Assembly (NCBI RefSeq): GCF_049999945.1
Contig: NZ_JBLYUB010000017.1
Coordinates: 1 to 64,000, forward strand
From: Planosporangium spinosum
GTDB taxonomy: Bacteria > Actinomycetota > Actinomycetes > Mycobacteriales > Micromonosporaceae
Direction: 5' to 3'
Length of the DNA: 64,000 bases
The notes beneath the pieces were generated by a model. The model made no database searches. It saw only the letters and a program-made list of their open reading frames with translations, and had not been told where the DNA came from. The position numbers were made by a program, and so were the translations under genes. Shown piece after piece: positions 1 through 8,162 of this stretch; position 1 is the stretch's first letter; every line of letters starts with the position of its first letter.

Positions 1-1
1 C

Positions 2-115
2 AACCGGCTCAAACGTCATCGTGGTGTGGCCACCCGCTACGACAAACTCGCCGTGCGCTACCTGGCCACACTCCACGTCGTCGCCATCAACGAGTGGCTC
101 CGGCCCGGCCTATGA
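2..115 (+). pseudogene. 3' end of an IS5-type transposase
   Basis: The first bases translate in one frame to a 37-residue tail, beginning NRLKRHRGVATRYDKLAVRY and ending with a stop. This R..R..ATRYDKLA..Y pattern is typical of the C-terminus of IS5-family (DDE) transposases. Only the tail lies in the window, so I cannot tell whether the gene upstream is intact. It sits 46 bp before a second, degraded transposase, which makes this edge an insertion-sequence scrap zone. No terminal inverted repeat could be recognised. Confidence 0.6.
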
Positions 116-161
116 AACACGGCCTAGATGCGACCAGCAACAACACGATGAAAAAGACTCA

Positions 162-1036
162 ATGTTGGAGCACCCGGAGGTCGGTGTGCGCTATCCCGGG
201 GGCCTGGCTGACCTCCGGGCCTGGTTTCCCGATGACGCCGCGTGCCTGGACTACCTGGACTGGCTGCGCTGGCCGGATGGGTTCGTGTGCCCGCACTGTG
301 AGAGCGTCGTCTCCTGGCGGCTACCCGACGGGCGGCACTCCTGCGCAGACTGCAAGCGAAGGGTCAGCCCGACCGCCGGGACCGTCTTCCACCTGCTGTC
401 CGGCGACGTCGAGGTGGACGAGACGTTCATCGGCGGCAGAAACAAGCCGGGCAAGCGCGGTCGCGGTGCCGCCGGCAAAATCCTGGTTGCCGGGGCCATT
501 GAGCGGGCTCCTGGCGGCCGTCCCGGCTTCGGTCGGGCCCGGCTGACCATCATCCCCAACGCCACCGCCGGCGCGCTGGGCACGTTCATACGCGACAACA
601 TCACACCCGGCAGCAACATCGTCACGGACGCGCTGCTTAGCTACTCAGCCACCCTCGCGGGGAGCGAGTACGACCACACGCCCATCAACGTCCACGGTTC
701 CGGGCAGCGGGCGCATCAACTGCTGCCGGGCGTGCACCGGCTGTTCAGCCTGAGTAAGCGGTGGCTGGCGGGCACGCACCAGGGCGCCGTGGACAGCGGG
801 CACCTGCAGTCCTACCTGGACGAGTTCATCTTCCGGTTCAACCGGCGCAACGCCCGACAGCGTGGGCTGCTGTTCTTCCGGCTGCTGGAACGCGCCGTCG
901 AGGTCGGCCCATCCGCTATGTCGATCTGGTCGCCTACCCCTCACCGACCGGCAGCCCAGGCCCGAGGCCCAGCGAGCGGCAGTGGCCGGGCTCGCTGGCC
1001 GTACGGACCTTGCATAGGCCGTGGCGAGAGGCGTGA
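162..1036 (+). pseudogene. Broken IS1595-family transposase
   Basis: The translation has the N-terminal zinc-ribbon (CPHCES then CADCK) and the core of an IS1595-type transposase, with the signature GDVEVDETFIGG followed by LVAGAIER and a C-terminal FRFNRRNARQRGLLFFRLLE. Two lesions are visible. First, the usual stretch of roughly 50-60 residues between TVFH and LSGDVEVDE (the region around LTVWFAA..GLG..TAW in relatives) is missing without loss of frame. Second, near base 908, inside a run of C, the frame changes: the expected tail IRYVDLVAYPSPTG continues in another frame to base 1036. I read this as a dead element. The start at 162 is the ATG before LEHPEVGVRYP. Confidence 0.75.
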
Positions 1037-1134
1037 CCCAGCCGTCTCCAAACCGGAAGAAGAGACGCCGCATGCACGATCGGCCCCACGCGGCAGCCTG
1101 GGTGGGATCGGCACCGCCGGAGGAGGTCGCGCGA

Positions 1135-1168
1135 CAGGGGCGCCAGTAGTTCAGGGGCGCCAGTAGTT
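1135..1168. repeat. 17-bp perfect tandem duplication
   Basis: The unit CAGGGGCGCCAGTAGTT occurs twice back to back, between the dead transposase and the next gene. It is one of many two- to six-copy tandem duplications found in the spacers of this window. Confidence 0.85.
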
Positions 1169-1252
1169 GCAGAGTTGACCACGGCGGGCACCATAGCGTT
1201 GTCTGCGCCACGCACCCGCCGGTGACGACCGCGACCCGAGGAGACGTTGCGG

Positions 1253-1714
1253 ATGCCCCATCCCGACCAAGCGCCGCACGACCTTCCGTCCGTGACACCC
1301 GAGCGCGCCGCCGAGATGGCAGGCGTCGCTGAGCGGGTAACCCGCTGGGCCACGCAACGTCCCGATGTCGTCGGCCTACTGCTGGTCGGTTCGTACGCGC
1401 GCGGCGCCACCCGTCCGGACTCCGACGTCGACCTTGTGCTGCTCACCACCGACACCGACCGCTACGCCGACAACGCGTGGACCGGTGACGTCGGTATCGG
1501 TGAGCTGACCCGCGTGCAATCGTGGGGCGCGGTCACCGAAAGGCGCTTCGTTACTGTCTCCGGCCTGGAAGTCGAGATCAACATCGGTTCACCTGACTGG
1601 GCATGCCTCGACCCGGTGGACCCCGGCACACGGAAAGTGGTCAGCGACGGAGCTCGACCCTTGTACGATCCGATCGCTGCGCTGGCCGCGCTGATCGACG
1701 CCTGCCGCGCCTGA
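1253..1714 (+). CDS. Nucleotidyltransferase-domain protein (MNT/KNTase type)
   Basis: The 153-residue protein carries the nucleotidyltransferase signature GSYARGATRPDSDVDLVLL (G-S, then D-x-D) at about residues 46-64, with a probable third carboxylate in EVEINIG. This places it in the polymerase beta-like superfamily with minimal nucleotidyltransferases and aminoglycoside adenylyltransferase-like proteins. Substrate is unknown. Such proteins can be the MNT half of a HEPN-MNT pair, but no HEPN partner is next to it. The ATG at 1253 is preferred because a GAGGAGA ribosome site lies 8 bp upstream; a TTG at 1247 would be too close. It stands alone, flanked by transposase debris. Confidence 0.75.
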   Translation: MPHPDQAPHDLPSVTPERAAEMAGVAERVTRWATQRPDVVGLLLVGSYARGATRPDSDVDLVLLTTDTDRYADNAWTGDVGIGELTRVQSWGAVTERRFVTVSGLEVEINIGSPDWACLDPVDPGTRKVVSDGARPLYDPIAALAALIDACRA

Positions 1715-1817
1715 CCCCCAGCACCGAAGCACTTCAGAAGCCCGAAGGCAGCAGCTCGAGCTGGTAGGCGCTTCACAGCTTCCCCTGTCGACCCCTATCG
1801 AGGGTGTGGCTCGGGGG

Positions 1818-2663
1818 TCAACCGATTCGGCCCCACAGGTCGTAGGGGTTCCTGCCGGGGCGGAAGCCGTGCGCCTCGGCCATCCGTGCCGCCTCGGCGA
1901 AGCCGTGGGCGATGTTTGAGGGCAGGTGGGCGTCGCTGCCGAAGGTGACCGCGTCACCGCCTTCCTCGTGCCACCAGGTGAGGACGGTCGCGTGCAGGGG
2001 CAGCCGGGTGTTGATCTCCAGCGCGCGGCCGGATTGCGCGGTGGCCCGCAGCGCGTGGCGGAACTCCTCTTCGAACGCCGTGGGGTCGAACGGTCCCGCC
2101 TGCGCGGCCGGCCAGGAACGGACCGGATAGTCGATGTGGGCCAGCACGGAGAACATGCCGGTGGTCGACATCATCGCGGCCACGTCGGCCAAGTATTCGC
2201 GCACCACCTCGTGCGCGTCCCGGTGTGAGTAGATGCCCCACGGTTCCGCGTACGTGCCCCGGTCGGGAAGGGTGTGCAACGAGCCGAGAACCCGGTCGAA
2301 CCGGCCCGCCGCGAGGATCTGCGAGCATTGCTCGGCGTGCCGGTGCGGTTCGCCCATCTCGAGGCCGCTGAGGATGCGCAGCTGCGGGAATCGTTCGCGG
2401 CAGCGTTCGATCGCCTCCAGGTAGCCGGCGGCGTCGAAGGCGGGTGGGGTGAGGATTCCGTTCGGGTCGGCGATCGCGGTGAGATGGTCCATGACGTACG
2501 GGCCTTCCAGCGCGATCCGCCACGCGGTGTGATCCAGGTGCTCGGTGAAGGCGATCGCCGGCAGCCCGAGCTCCACGGCTCGAACGCAGGAGCCTTCCAT
2601 GTCGCCTACCAGCGTGTCCCAGGACCATTCGCTGTGCACGTGGCTGTCGCAGGGCAACGACAC
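1818..2663 (-). CDS. PHP-domain phosphoesterase, histidinol-phosphatase like
   Basis: The N-terminus has the PHP motif CDSHVHSEWSWD (H-x-H metal ligands), followed by AFTEHLDHTAW, SGLEMGEPHRH, LGSLHTLP, LAHIDYPVR and TFGSDAHLP, the ordered metal-binding histidines and aspartates of the PHP family. Length (281 residues) fits HisK/HisJ-type histidinol-phosphate phosphatases, but PHP enzymes also hydrolyse other phosphates and no his genes are adjacent, so the substrate is an inference. The GTG at 2663 is chosen because GGGGGTGG precedes it; an in-frame ATG at 2705 with no clear ribosome site would add 14 residues. Confidence 0.8.
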   Translation of the reverse strand: MSLPCDSHVHSEWSWDTLVGDMEGSCVRAVELGLPAIAFTEHLDHTAWRIALEGPYVMDHLTAIADPNGILTPPAFDAAGYLEAIERCRERFPQLRILSGLEMGEPHRHAEQCSQILAAGRFDRVLGSLHTLPDRGTYAEPWGIYSHRDAHEVVREYLADVAAMMSTTGMFSVLAHIDYPVRSWPAAQAGPFDPTAFEEEFRHALRATAQSGRALEINTRLPLHATVLTWWHEEGGDAVTFGSDAHLPSNIAHGFAEAARMAEAHGFRPGRNPYDLWGRIG

Positions 2664-3158
2664 CGCACCACCCCCATCGATCGAAGTCCTTCCGACGTTA
2701 GTCATTCATCGCGCTGCGGCTGGCCGCGGCCGCGCCGTGCCCGGGCCAGTCGTGCCGCCGAGCCTACGGGGGGGCGAGGGCGACTCCGACCCGCTTCAGC
2801 CGCGGCGAACCCCGCTGACAACGACATGGCGAACCGCTGACAATGACGTGACGACTCCCAGTACCGGAGGCGCCATTTTCGCCCGGACGGCGCCAACCCG
2901 ATGCCAACTCGCACCGGACGGTGCCACCTTGTCGCGGACGGGACAGCGCCACGCACCCTTCGTTGTGAACAGGAGTCCGGCCCTCTCTGCGATTTCGGTG
3001 TGATCGCCTCGACAGATTTGTCTGTGCAGGACCCGGCTTGAAGGTGGTCTCGCCCTGCTCCAAAATCCCTTTATTTCACTGCGCTGATATGGATAGCCCA
3101 TTCACGGAAACGTGCCCGGGTTGGAGCACGGACACGTTTCCGCGATCAGCGGAGGGGT
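2664..3158. other. Gene-free spacer with imperfect 29-bp repeats
   Basis: I see no credible coding region here. Bases 2869-2897 and 2900-2928 are imperfect copies of one another (both contain a central CCGGACGGYGCCA), and the phrase CCGCTGACAAYGACRTG occurs twice just before them. The right end holds the inverted repeat listed separately. Confidence 0.5.
3105..3142. terminator. Perfect 10-bp inverted repeat
   Basis: CGGAAACGTG and CACGTTTCCG are separated by 18 bases. The site follows the stop codon side of the Calx-beta fragment (minus strand) and could end its transcript. There is no T-run, so an operator is an alternative reading. Confidence 0.45.
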
Positions 3159-3461
3159 CTAGCCGTCGTTCCTGATCGTGCCGGTGGCGAGCGCCCGGGT
3201 GTACCGGAACCGGAGATCGCCGCCGGCCACGAGGTACATCCGCTCGTCGGCTTCCCGGCGCCGGTCACCGCGCACGGTCACGGTGAACGTCACGCTGGTC
3301 GTACCGGCCTCGACCCGCCGGCACCCGACCAGCCGGTCGAAGTCCGACCCGCCGGTGGCGGTCCCGTCCGGTGCGGGCGTCGTTTCGCGCGGCGACCAGG
3401 CGCGGGGAGCGTCGTTTTGCGCACCGAATCTCGACCGTCGGGTGATCGAACGCTCACGCAT
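3159..3461 (-). pseudogene. Orphan Calx-beta domain fragment
   Basis: Residues from about 30 onward read DGTATGGSDFDRL, VEAGTTSVTFTVTVRGD, EADERMYLVAGG and ATGTIRNDG, which is the ordered pattern of one Calx-beta repeat (GTA..GSDY, ..G..TVTVPV.GD, ..DE.F.V, ..GTI.NDD). Calx-beta domains normally sit in series in large secreted adhesin-like proteins. Here only one is left, with no signal peptide and an N-terminus (MRERSITRRSRF) unlike the family, so this is most likely the 3' remnant of a larger gene. Its start overlaps the promoter region of the divergent solute-binding/VWA gene. Confidence 0.5.
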
Positions 3462-3563
3462 CGCGCTCCGACGGTGCTACGGTCACTCACCGGCATAAAT
3501 GTTCACCCCGCGGTGCGGGGCTTTACGCGCGTGCACGACCCCGCGACCGGAGGGGACGATGCG

Positions 3564-5519
3564 TTGACCGATGCTCGGCACCACCGCGACGACGCGGATT
3601 TTCCCTACCGGCACGGCCCCGCTCGGGGAGCCGCGCCGGTTCCGGGTGCACACTCCTCGCCGTACCGGCCGGGCGTGCCGCGCCGCCCGCCGGCCCAGCC
3701 GGTGCGTGGGTACGGCCCGGTCCAGCCGGCCCGGTGGTCAGCCGTTCCCGCCGTGCCTCCTGCCGTGCCTCCGCTGCGGCCACCACCGCGTGACGTGCCC
3801 GTGCGACGGCCGCCCGTCCGTGCCGTGCCGGCGCGGAGGCCGCCGCCGGTGGTCCACCGGCGGCGCGAGCACGGCGCGCACTGGGCGGCGGTGTTCGGCC
3901 TGCTGGTCGGCGCGCTCACCATCGGTACCGGCGGGTTCTACCTGGTCCGGCAGGGGCCCGGGGGAGTGGGGGCGTGCCCGCCGACGCTGCTGCGGATCGT
4001 GGCCGCGCCCGACATCGCGCCGCTGCTCCGGACTGCGGCGCGGCACACCGGTGGTCGCTGCCCGCAGGTCGCGGTCGCCGCGCAGGAGCCGGCGGACACC
4101 GTACGCGACCTCCGCGTCCACCCGCCCGACGTGTGGGTACCGTCGTCGACGGCCTGGCTGCGCCTGGCGGGCCCGGACGGGTACCCGTCGGCCGGCACGT
4201 CGCTGGCCAGGTCCCCGCTGGTGGTCGCCGCCCCGCGCCCGGTCGCCGGGGAGTTCGGCTGGCCGGCCCGCCAGCCGAGCTGGACCGAACTGGCCGACCG
4301 GACGTACACCGGCCAGATCCCGCGCTTCAGCGTGCCCGACCCGTTGCGTACCACCGCCGGCCTGCTCGCCGTCCTCGGGGTCGACATCGCGGTCGGCCGG
4401 GGCGGCGACCCCGGGGCGGCCAGGATGCGGGCGTTGACGTTCCGCAGCCGGCTCGCCGACGCCGACGCCGACACCTCCCGGCTGCTCCGGCAGGTCACCG
4501 CCGTACCCGACCCGGCCCGCGACGTCGGCCTGTTCCCGGTGACCGAGCAGGCGCTGTGGTCGAACCTGCGGGCCACCGGTGCGCGGACGCTGGTGGCGCT
4601 GTACCCACCGGACGGGCTGATCGAGGCCGACTATCCGCTGGTGATGTCCGCCCGGGTACGGAGCGACGCGGCGCGCCGACCGGTCGTGGAGCGGCTCACC
4701 GGCTGGTTCCGGGGCGCGGCGGGGATCCGCGCGCTGACCGACCGCGGGTTCCGGCCGCCGGCCGGAGCGGGAAGCGCGGCGGCACCCGAGGCCGACGGCC
4801 TGCTGCCCCGGTACGGCCTGGTCACGCCGGTACCGGCGGACACCGCAACGGTCACCGCCGCGGTCACCGCGTGGGCCGGGTACCAGCGGATGAGGTTCCA
4901 GGTCCTGCTGCTGGTCGACGCGTCCGCGTCGATGGGCGAGCCGGTCCGCGACAGTACCGGCGCGCTCACGACCAGGGCCGCCCTGCTGCGCGGCTGCGCG
5001 GCCGAGGCGGTACGGCTGCTCGGCCCGGACACCAGCGCCGCGCTGTGGCTGTTCCCGCCGGTACGGGGCGACGGGCGGGCGTTCGTGGAGGCCGTCCCGT
5101 TCGGCCCGCTCGACGAGGCGGTCGGCGGGGTACCGCGTCGTGGCCTGCTGGCCCGGGCGTTCGCCGACTACCAGCCGTCGTCGCGGGCCGGCGCGGCGCT
5201 GTACGAGACCCTGCTCCAGGGGCAGGCGGCGATGCGGCCGCGGTACCGGCCGGACGCGGCGACCATCGTCTTCGTGCTCACCGACTCCGCCGACGCCGGG
5301 GCGGGCGGCCGGGCGTCGTTCCTGGCGCGGCTGGCCGCCGGGCACGACCCGTCGCACCCGGTACCCGTGTACGCCGTCGGCTACGGCCCGGCGGCCGACC
5401 TGGTTGCCCTGCGCGAGGCGGCCCGGGTGACCGGCGGGCAGTTCGTGCCGGCCACCAACCCCCGCGACCTCGACCGCGCGGTGGCGACGCTGTTCCTGGC
5501 CGCGCACCGCCCCTCATGA
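3564..5519 (+). CDS. Membrane-anchored solute-binding plus VWA domain protein
   Basis: The 651-residue protein begins with a Pro/Arg-rich cytoplasmic segment of about 100 residues, then one membrane helix (HWAAVFGLLVGALTIGTGGFYLV). Outside it comes a domain resembling bacterial extracellular solute-binding proteins (TLLRIVAAPDIAPLL near residue 135, DVWVPSSTAWL), and a C-terminal von Willebrand A domain with the metal site DASAS in LLLVDASASMGEP near residue 450. Such fusions occur in actinobacteria, often near TerD- or tellurite-type genes, but the ligand is unknown. The TTG at 3564 is preferred because GGAGGGG lies 8 bp upstream. The stop codon falls inside the first unit of the following repeat array. 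Confidence 0.7.
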   Translation: MTDARHHRDDADFPYRHGPARGAAPVPGAHSSPYRPGVPRRPPAQPVRGYGPVQPARWSAVPAVPPAVPPLRPPPRDVPVRRPPVRAVPARRPPPVVHRRREHGAHWAAVFGLLVGALTIGTGGFYLVRQGPGGVGACPPTLLRIVAAPDIAPLLRTAARHTGGRCPQVAVAAQEPADTVRDLRVHPPDVWVPSSTAWLRLAGPDGYPSAGTSLARSPLVVAAPRPVAGEFGWPARQPSWTELADRTYTGQIPRFSVPDPLRTTAGLLAVLGVDIAVGRGGDPGAARMRALTFRSRLADADADTSRLLRQVTAVPDPARDVGLFPVTEQALWSNLRATGARTLVALYPPDGLIEADYPLVMSARVRSDAARRPVVERLTGWFRGAAGIRALTDRGFRPPAGAGSAAAPEADGLLPRYGLVTPVPADTATVTAAVTAWAGYQRMRFQVLLLVDASASMGEPVRDSTGALTTRAALLRGCAAEAVRLLGPDTSAALWLFPPVRGDGRAFVEAVPFGPLDEAVGGVPRRGLLARAFADYQPSSRAGAALYETLLQGQAAMRPRYRPDAATIVFVLTDSADAGAGGRASFLARLAAGHDPSHPVPVYAVGYGPAADLVALREAARVTGGQFVPATNPRDLDRAVATLFLAAHRPS

Positions 5520-5666
5520 TCCGCGCCTCATGATCCGCGCCTCATGATCCGCGCCTCATGATCCGCGCAATGTGTCACTTGTTGCGGCTATCCCGCCGGG
5601 GATAGCCGCAATGTTCGCGACATTGTCCGGATCATGATTGTCCGGATCATGATTGTCCGGATCATG
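5512..5666. repeat. Palindromic element, copy A, with amplified arms
   Basis: The left side is four perfect copies of CCTCATGATCCGCG (5512-5567). The right side is three perfect copies of ATTGTCCGGATCATG (5622-5666). Between them lies a hairpin, GCGGCTATCCC and GGGATAGCCGC (5584-5609). Overall the region is a long imperfect palindrome: the left arm ATCCGCGCAATGT..GCGGCTATCCC mirrors the right arm GGGATAGCCGCAATGTTCGCGACATTGTCCGGAT. The right arm core GTTCGCGACATTG is shared with two more copies at 44254-44335 and 52004-52085. It lies between convergent genes, so it may also end transcription. Confidence 0.85.
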
Positions 5667-5700
5667 AGAGAGCGCGACCGGGCGTGCGCGGCCGGTCGGG

Positions 5701-7284
5701 TCAGACCTCCAGGCGGGACTCCTCGAGGTCGAGGTCACGTTCGATGCGGTGCAGGGTGCCGCTGCCGATCTCGCCCCGGTCGCGCATCGAGATGAGGGCG
5801 TCGCGCTGCGCGTCGATCAGCTCCCCGATCAACCGCCGGTACGCCCGCGAGTGCTCGGCCGTCTCCTCGTCGTGGGCCAGGCCGGCCTGCGCCCGCAGGC
5901 GCCGACGCCGCAGGTGGAACACTCGTTCCAGCCGCTCCACGGTGTCCTCGCCGACCCAGTCCTGCGCGGCCAGCTCCGCCAGGCGGGCCAGGGCGGCCTC
6001 GGTCGCCGCCAGCCGGGCCCGTGCCTCCTCCCGGGCCTCGGCGCCGGTGTCCCGGACCCGCAGCAGCCGGATCAGCGCCGGCAGCGTCAGCCCGGGCAGC
6101 ACCAGCGTGATGAAGACGACCCCGAACGTCACGAAGAGGATGAGATCCCGGTCGGGAAACGGTCCGGTCGTCGCCGTACCGGTGGGCAGGGCGAGCGCGA
6201 CCGTCAGGGAGACGGCTCCCCGCATCCCGCTCCAGGCGACCACCAGTAGCTGCTTCGCGCTCGGGCGGCGCCCCGGCCGGCCGCCTCTCCGGTCGAACAC
6301 GTCGATCAGGTACGGCACGGTGAAGTGCCAGCCGATCCGGACCCCGATCACCACCAGGGAGATCAGCAGCGTGACCGCGAGGAGATGACTGGGCGGTCGG
6401 CCCGAGACCTGGGTCAGGATCGGGTGCAACTGCAGGCCGATCAGGATGAACAGCACCGCGTTCAGCAGGTAGACGAGTACGTCCCAGAACGCTGTCCCGA
6501 CCAGGCGGGTCGACGCCGACACGATCGTCGGAGCCTGCCAGCCGACGTAGAGCCCGGCGGTGACGGCGGCGAGGACACCGGAGACGCCCAACGCCTGGGC
6601 CGGCAGGTAGGCCGCGTACGCGGTGACCAGCGCCATCGTCGTCTCGACGAGGGGGTCGGAGACCAGGCGGCGGATCCGGGTCGCCAGCCAGCCGACGGCG
6701 AGGCCGACGGCGACGCCGCCGGCGATCCCGAGGAGGAACTGGACGGCGACCCCTCCGGCCGTCACGCTCGCGCCCAGCGCCGCGGCCACCGTGATCCGGT
6801 AGGCGACCAGCGCCGTCGCGTCGTTCGTCAGCCCCTCGCCCTCGATGAGGGTGATCACCCGGCGGTCCACCCCGAGCCGGCGGGCGATGACCGTCGCGGC
6901 GAGCGGGTCGGTTGGCGCCACGATCGCACCCAACGTCAGCGCCACCGGCCAGGACATGCCGCCCACGACGGCCCGCGCGGTGGCGGCGACGGCGACCATG
7001 GTGGCCAGCGTCAGGCCGACCGCGAGCCGCACGATCCCGTGCGCTTCGGTGCGCAGCTCGCGCGGCGAGGACCCGAACCCGGCCGCGTACAGCAGCGGCG
7101 GCAGGAACAGCAGCAGTACCTGCTCGGGTGGCAGCGGGAGCGTCGGCATCCCCGGGACGTAGCCGAGGATCAGACCGCCGAGGACGAGCAGGATCGGGTA
7201 CGGCGTGCCGACCCGGCGCGACAGCATCCCCAGCCCGGCCACCGCGATCATCAGTGCCAGCAGGGGCAGATCGGCCTCGCCCAT
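5701..7284 (-). CDS. CPA1-family sodium/proton antiporter
   Basis: The 527-residue protein has about 12 hydrophobic segments over its first 400 residues and the CPA1 signature LGAIVAPTDPLAAT followed by LIEGEGLTNDATALVAYR, whose ND pair near residue 152 is the ion-binding site. It therefore should exchange cytoplasmic sodium (or potassium) for protons. The last 125 residues form a charged, predicted helical cytoplasmic tail, as in NhaP-type proteins, possibly a regulatory domain. The ATG at 7284 is chosen with GGGGAAG just upstream; an in-frame TTG four codons earlier overlaps that ribosome site. No partner genes are adjacent. Confidence 0.85.
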   Translation of the reverse strand: MGEADLPLLALMIAVAGLGMLSRRVGTPYPILLVLGGLILGYVPGMPTLPLPPEQVLLLFLPPLLYAAGFGSSPRELRTEAHGIVRLAVGLTLATMVAVAATARAVVGGMSWPVALTLGAIVAPTDPLAATVIARRLGVDRRVITLIEGEGLTNDATALVAYRITVAAALGASVTAGGVAVQFLLGIAGGVAVGLAVGWLATRIRRLVSDPLVETTMALVTAYAAYLPAQALGVSGVLAAVTAGLYVGWQAPTIVSASTRLVGTAFWDVLVYLLNAVLFILIGLQLHPILTQVSGRPPSHLLAVTLLISLVVIGVRIGWHFTVPYLIDVFDRRGGRPGRRPSAKQLLVVAWSGMRGAVSLTVALALPTGTATTGPFPDRDLILFVTFGVVFITLVLPGLTLPALIRLLRVRDTGAEAREEARARLAATEAALARLAELAAQDWVGEDTVERLERVFHLRRRRLRAQAGLAHDEETAEHSRAYRRLIGELIDAQRDALISMRDRGEIGSGTLHRIERDLDLEESRLEV

Positions 7285-7375
7285 GAGCTTCCCCAAACGC
7301 TCGCCTCACCGGGCGTACCTGCCCCGGTGGACCCCTCGCGCACCGCCCGGCCGTCGGCGAGTACGCGAGAATCCG

Positions 7376-8038
7376 TCAGGGTTTGTTCAGGTAGCCGAGC
7401 ATCTGCGAGATCTCCGCGGTGCGGGACTTGTCGATGCGGTCGGCGAGTTCCCTGGCGCCGGGGTTGACGCCGCTCCGGACCTCCATCCGGGCCAGTTCGG
7501 TGGCGTTGTGCTGATGGCCGATGAGCACGTTCAGGAACGTACGGTCGAAGTCCTGCGCGCTGGTGGCCGTCAGCGCGGCGAGGTCGTCCGGGCTCAGGGC
7601 GTGCGATCCACCGTGGTCGCCGTGCGAGGCCGGGTCCGCGGTGGGTGGCTGTCCCCAGTTCCGCAGCCACGCGGCCATCGTCTTCGCCTCGTCGGCCTCG
7701 GTGACCTCGATGGCGGCGACGAGGGTCCGCACGTCCTCCCGGGTGGCCCTGGCCTGTGCCAGGTGGATGAGGTCGAGCGCCTGCTCGTGGTGGGCGACCA
7801 TCATCTGCGCGAACATCACGTCGGTGGCGTTGTAGAGCGGGCTCGCCGCGGCGTTCGCCGGGGTGGCCGGCGCGGTCGCGGGGGTGGCGGATGCGGTCGC
7901 GGGGGTGGTGCCGCCGCGACCGGTACCGCCCGGCGCGTGGGTGCCGGCGCAGCCGGTGAGCGGCAGCAGCCCGGTGAGCGGCAGCAGGAGCGCGAGAGCC
8001 AGGACGGGAACACGGCGCTTCAGGGGTTTCTGCGTCAT
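7376..8038 (-). CDS. DUF305 lipoprotein
   Basis: A signal peptide ends in a lipobox (PLTGC, Cys about residue 30), followed by a Thr/Ala/Pro-rich linker to about residue 65. The remainder is a DUF305 (ferritin-like fold) domain with the histidine and methionine pairs typical of the family: FAQMMVAHHEQA and FLNVLIGHQHNATELARM. DUF305 proteins are often linked to copper handling or oxidative stress, though that role is not shown here. A GGAG site precedes the ATG. The protein should be anchored on the outside of the membrane. Confidence 0.8.
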   Translation of the reverse strand: MTQKPLKRRVPVLALALLLPLTGLLPLTGCAGTHAPGGTGRGGTTPATASATPATAPATPANAAASPLYNATDVMFAQMMVAHHEQALDLIHLAQARATREDVRTLVAAIEVTEADEAKTMAAWLRNWGQPPTADPASHGDHGGSHALSPDDLAALTATSAQDFDRTFLNVLIGHQHNATELARMEVRSGVNPGARELADRIDKSRTAEISQMLGYLNKP

Positions 8039-8162
8039 GGGCTTCTCCGGTACGGGTGGCCGGGCCGGTCGGCGCGGGCGGGTCGACGGGTTCGGGCGAG
8101 CCGGCTCCGGGCGGCCGGGCCGGTGGGCCGTGCGACGGTCGCAGGGCCCACCGGTGGCTGGT

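Noticed and set aside
3080..3100. GCTGATAT as a flagellar-sigma -10 box
   Set aside because: No CTCA lies 15-17 bp upstream, the box has a mismatch, and no motility gene follows.
3738..5507. Minus-strand ORF of 589 codons opposite the VWA gene
   Set aside because: No domain or signal; the plus strand encodes a recognisable protein.
5556..5738. Small minus-strand ORF through palindromic copy A
   Set aside because: It begins inside the antiporter gene and reads through repeats; its resemblance to the fliR-flhB spacer peptide is explained by the shared DNA element.
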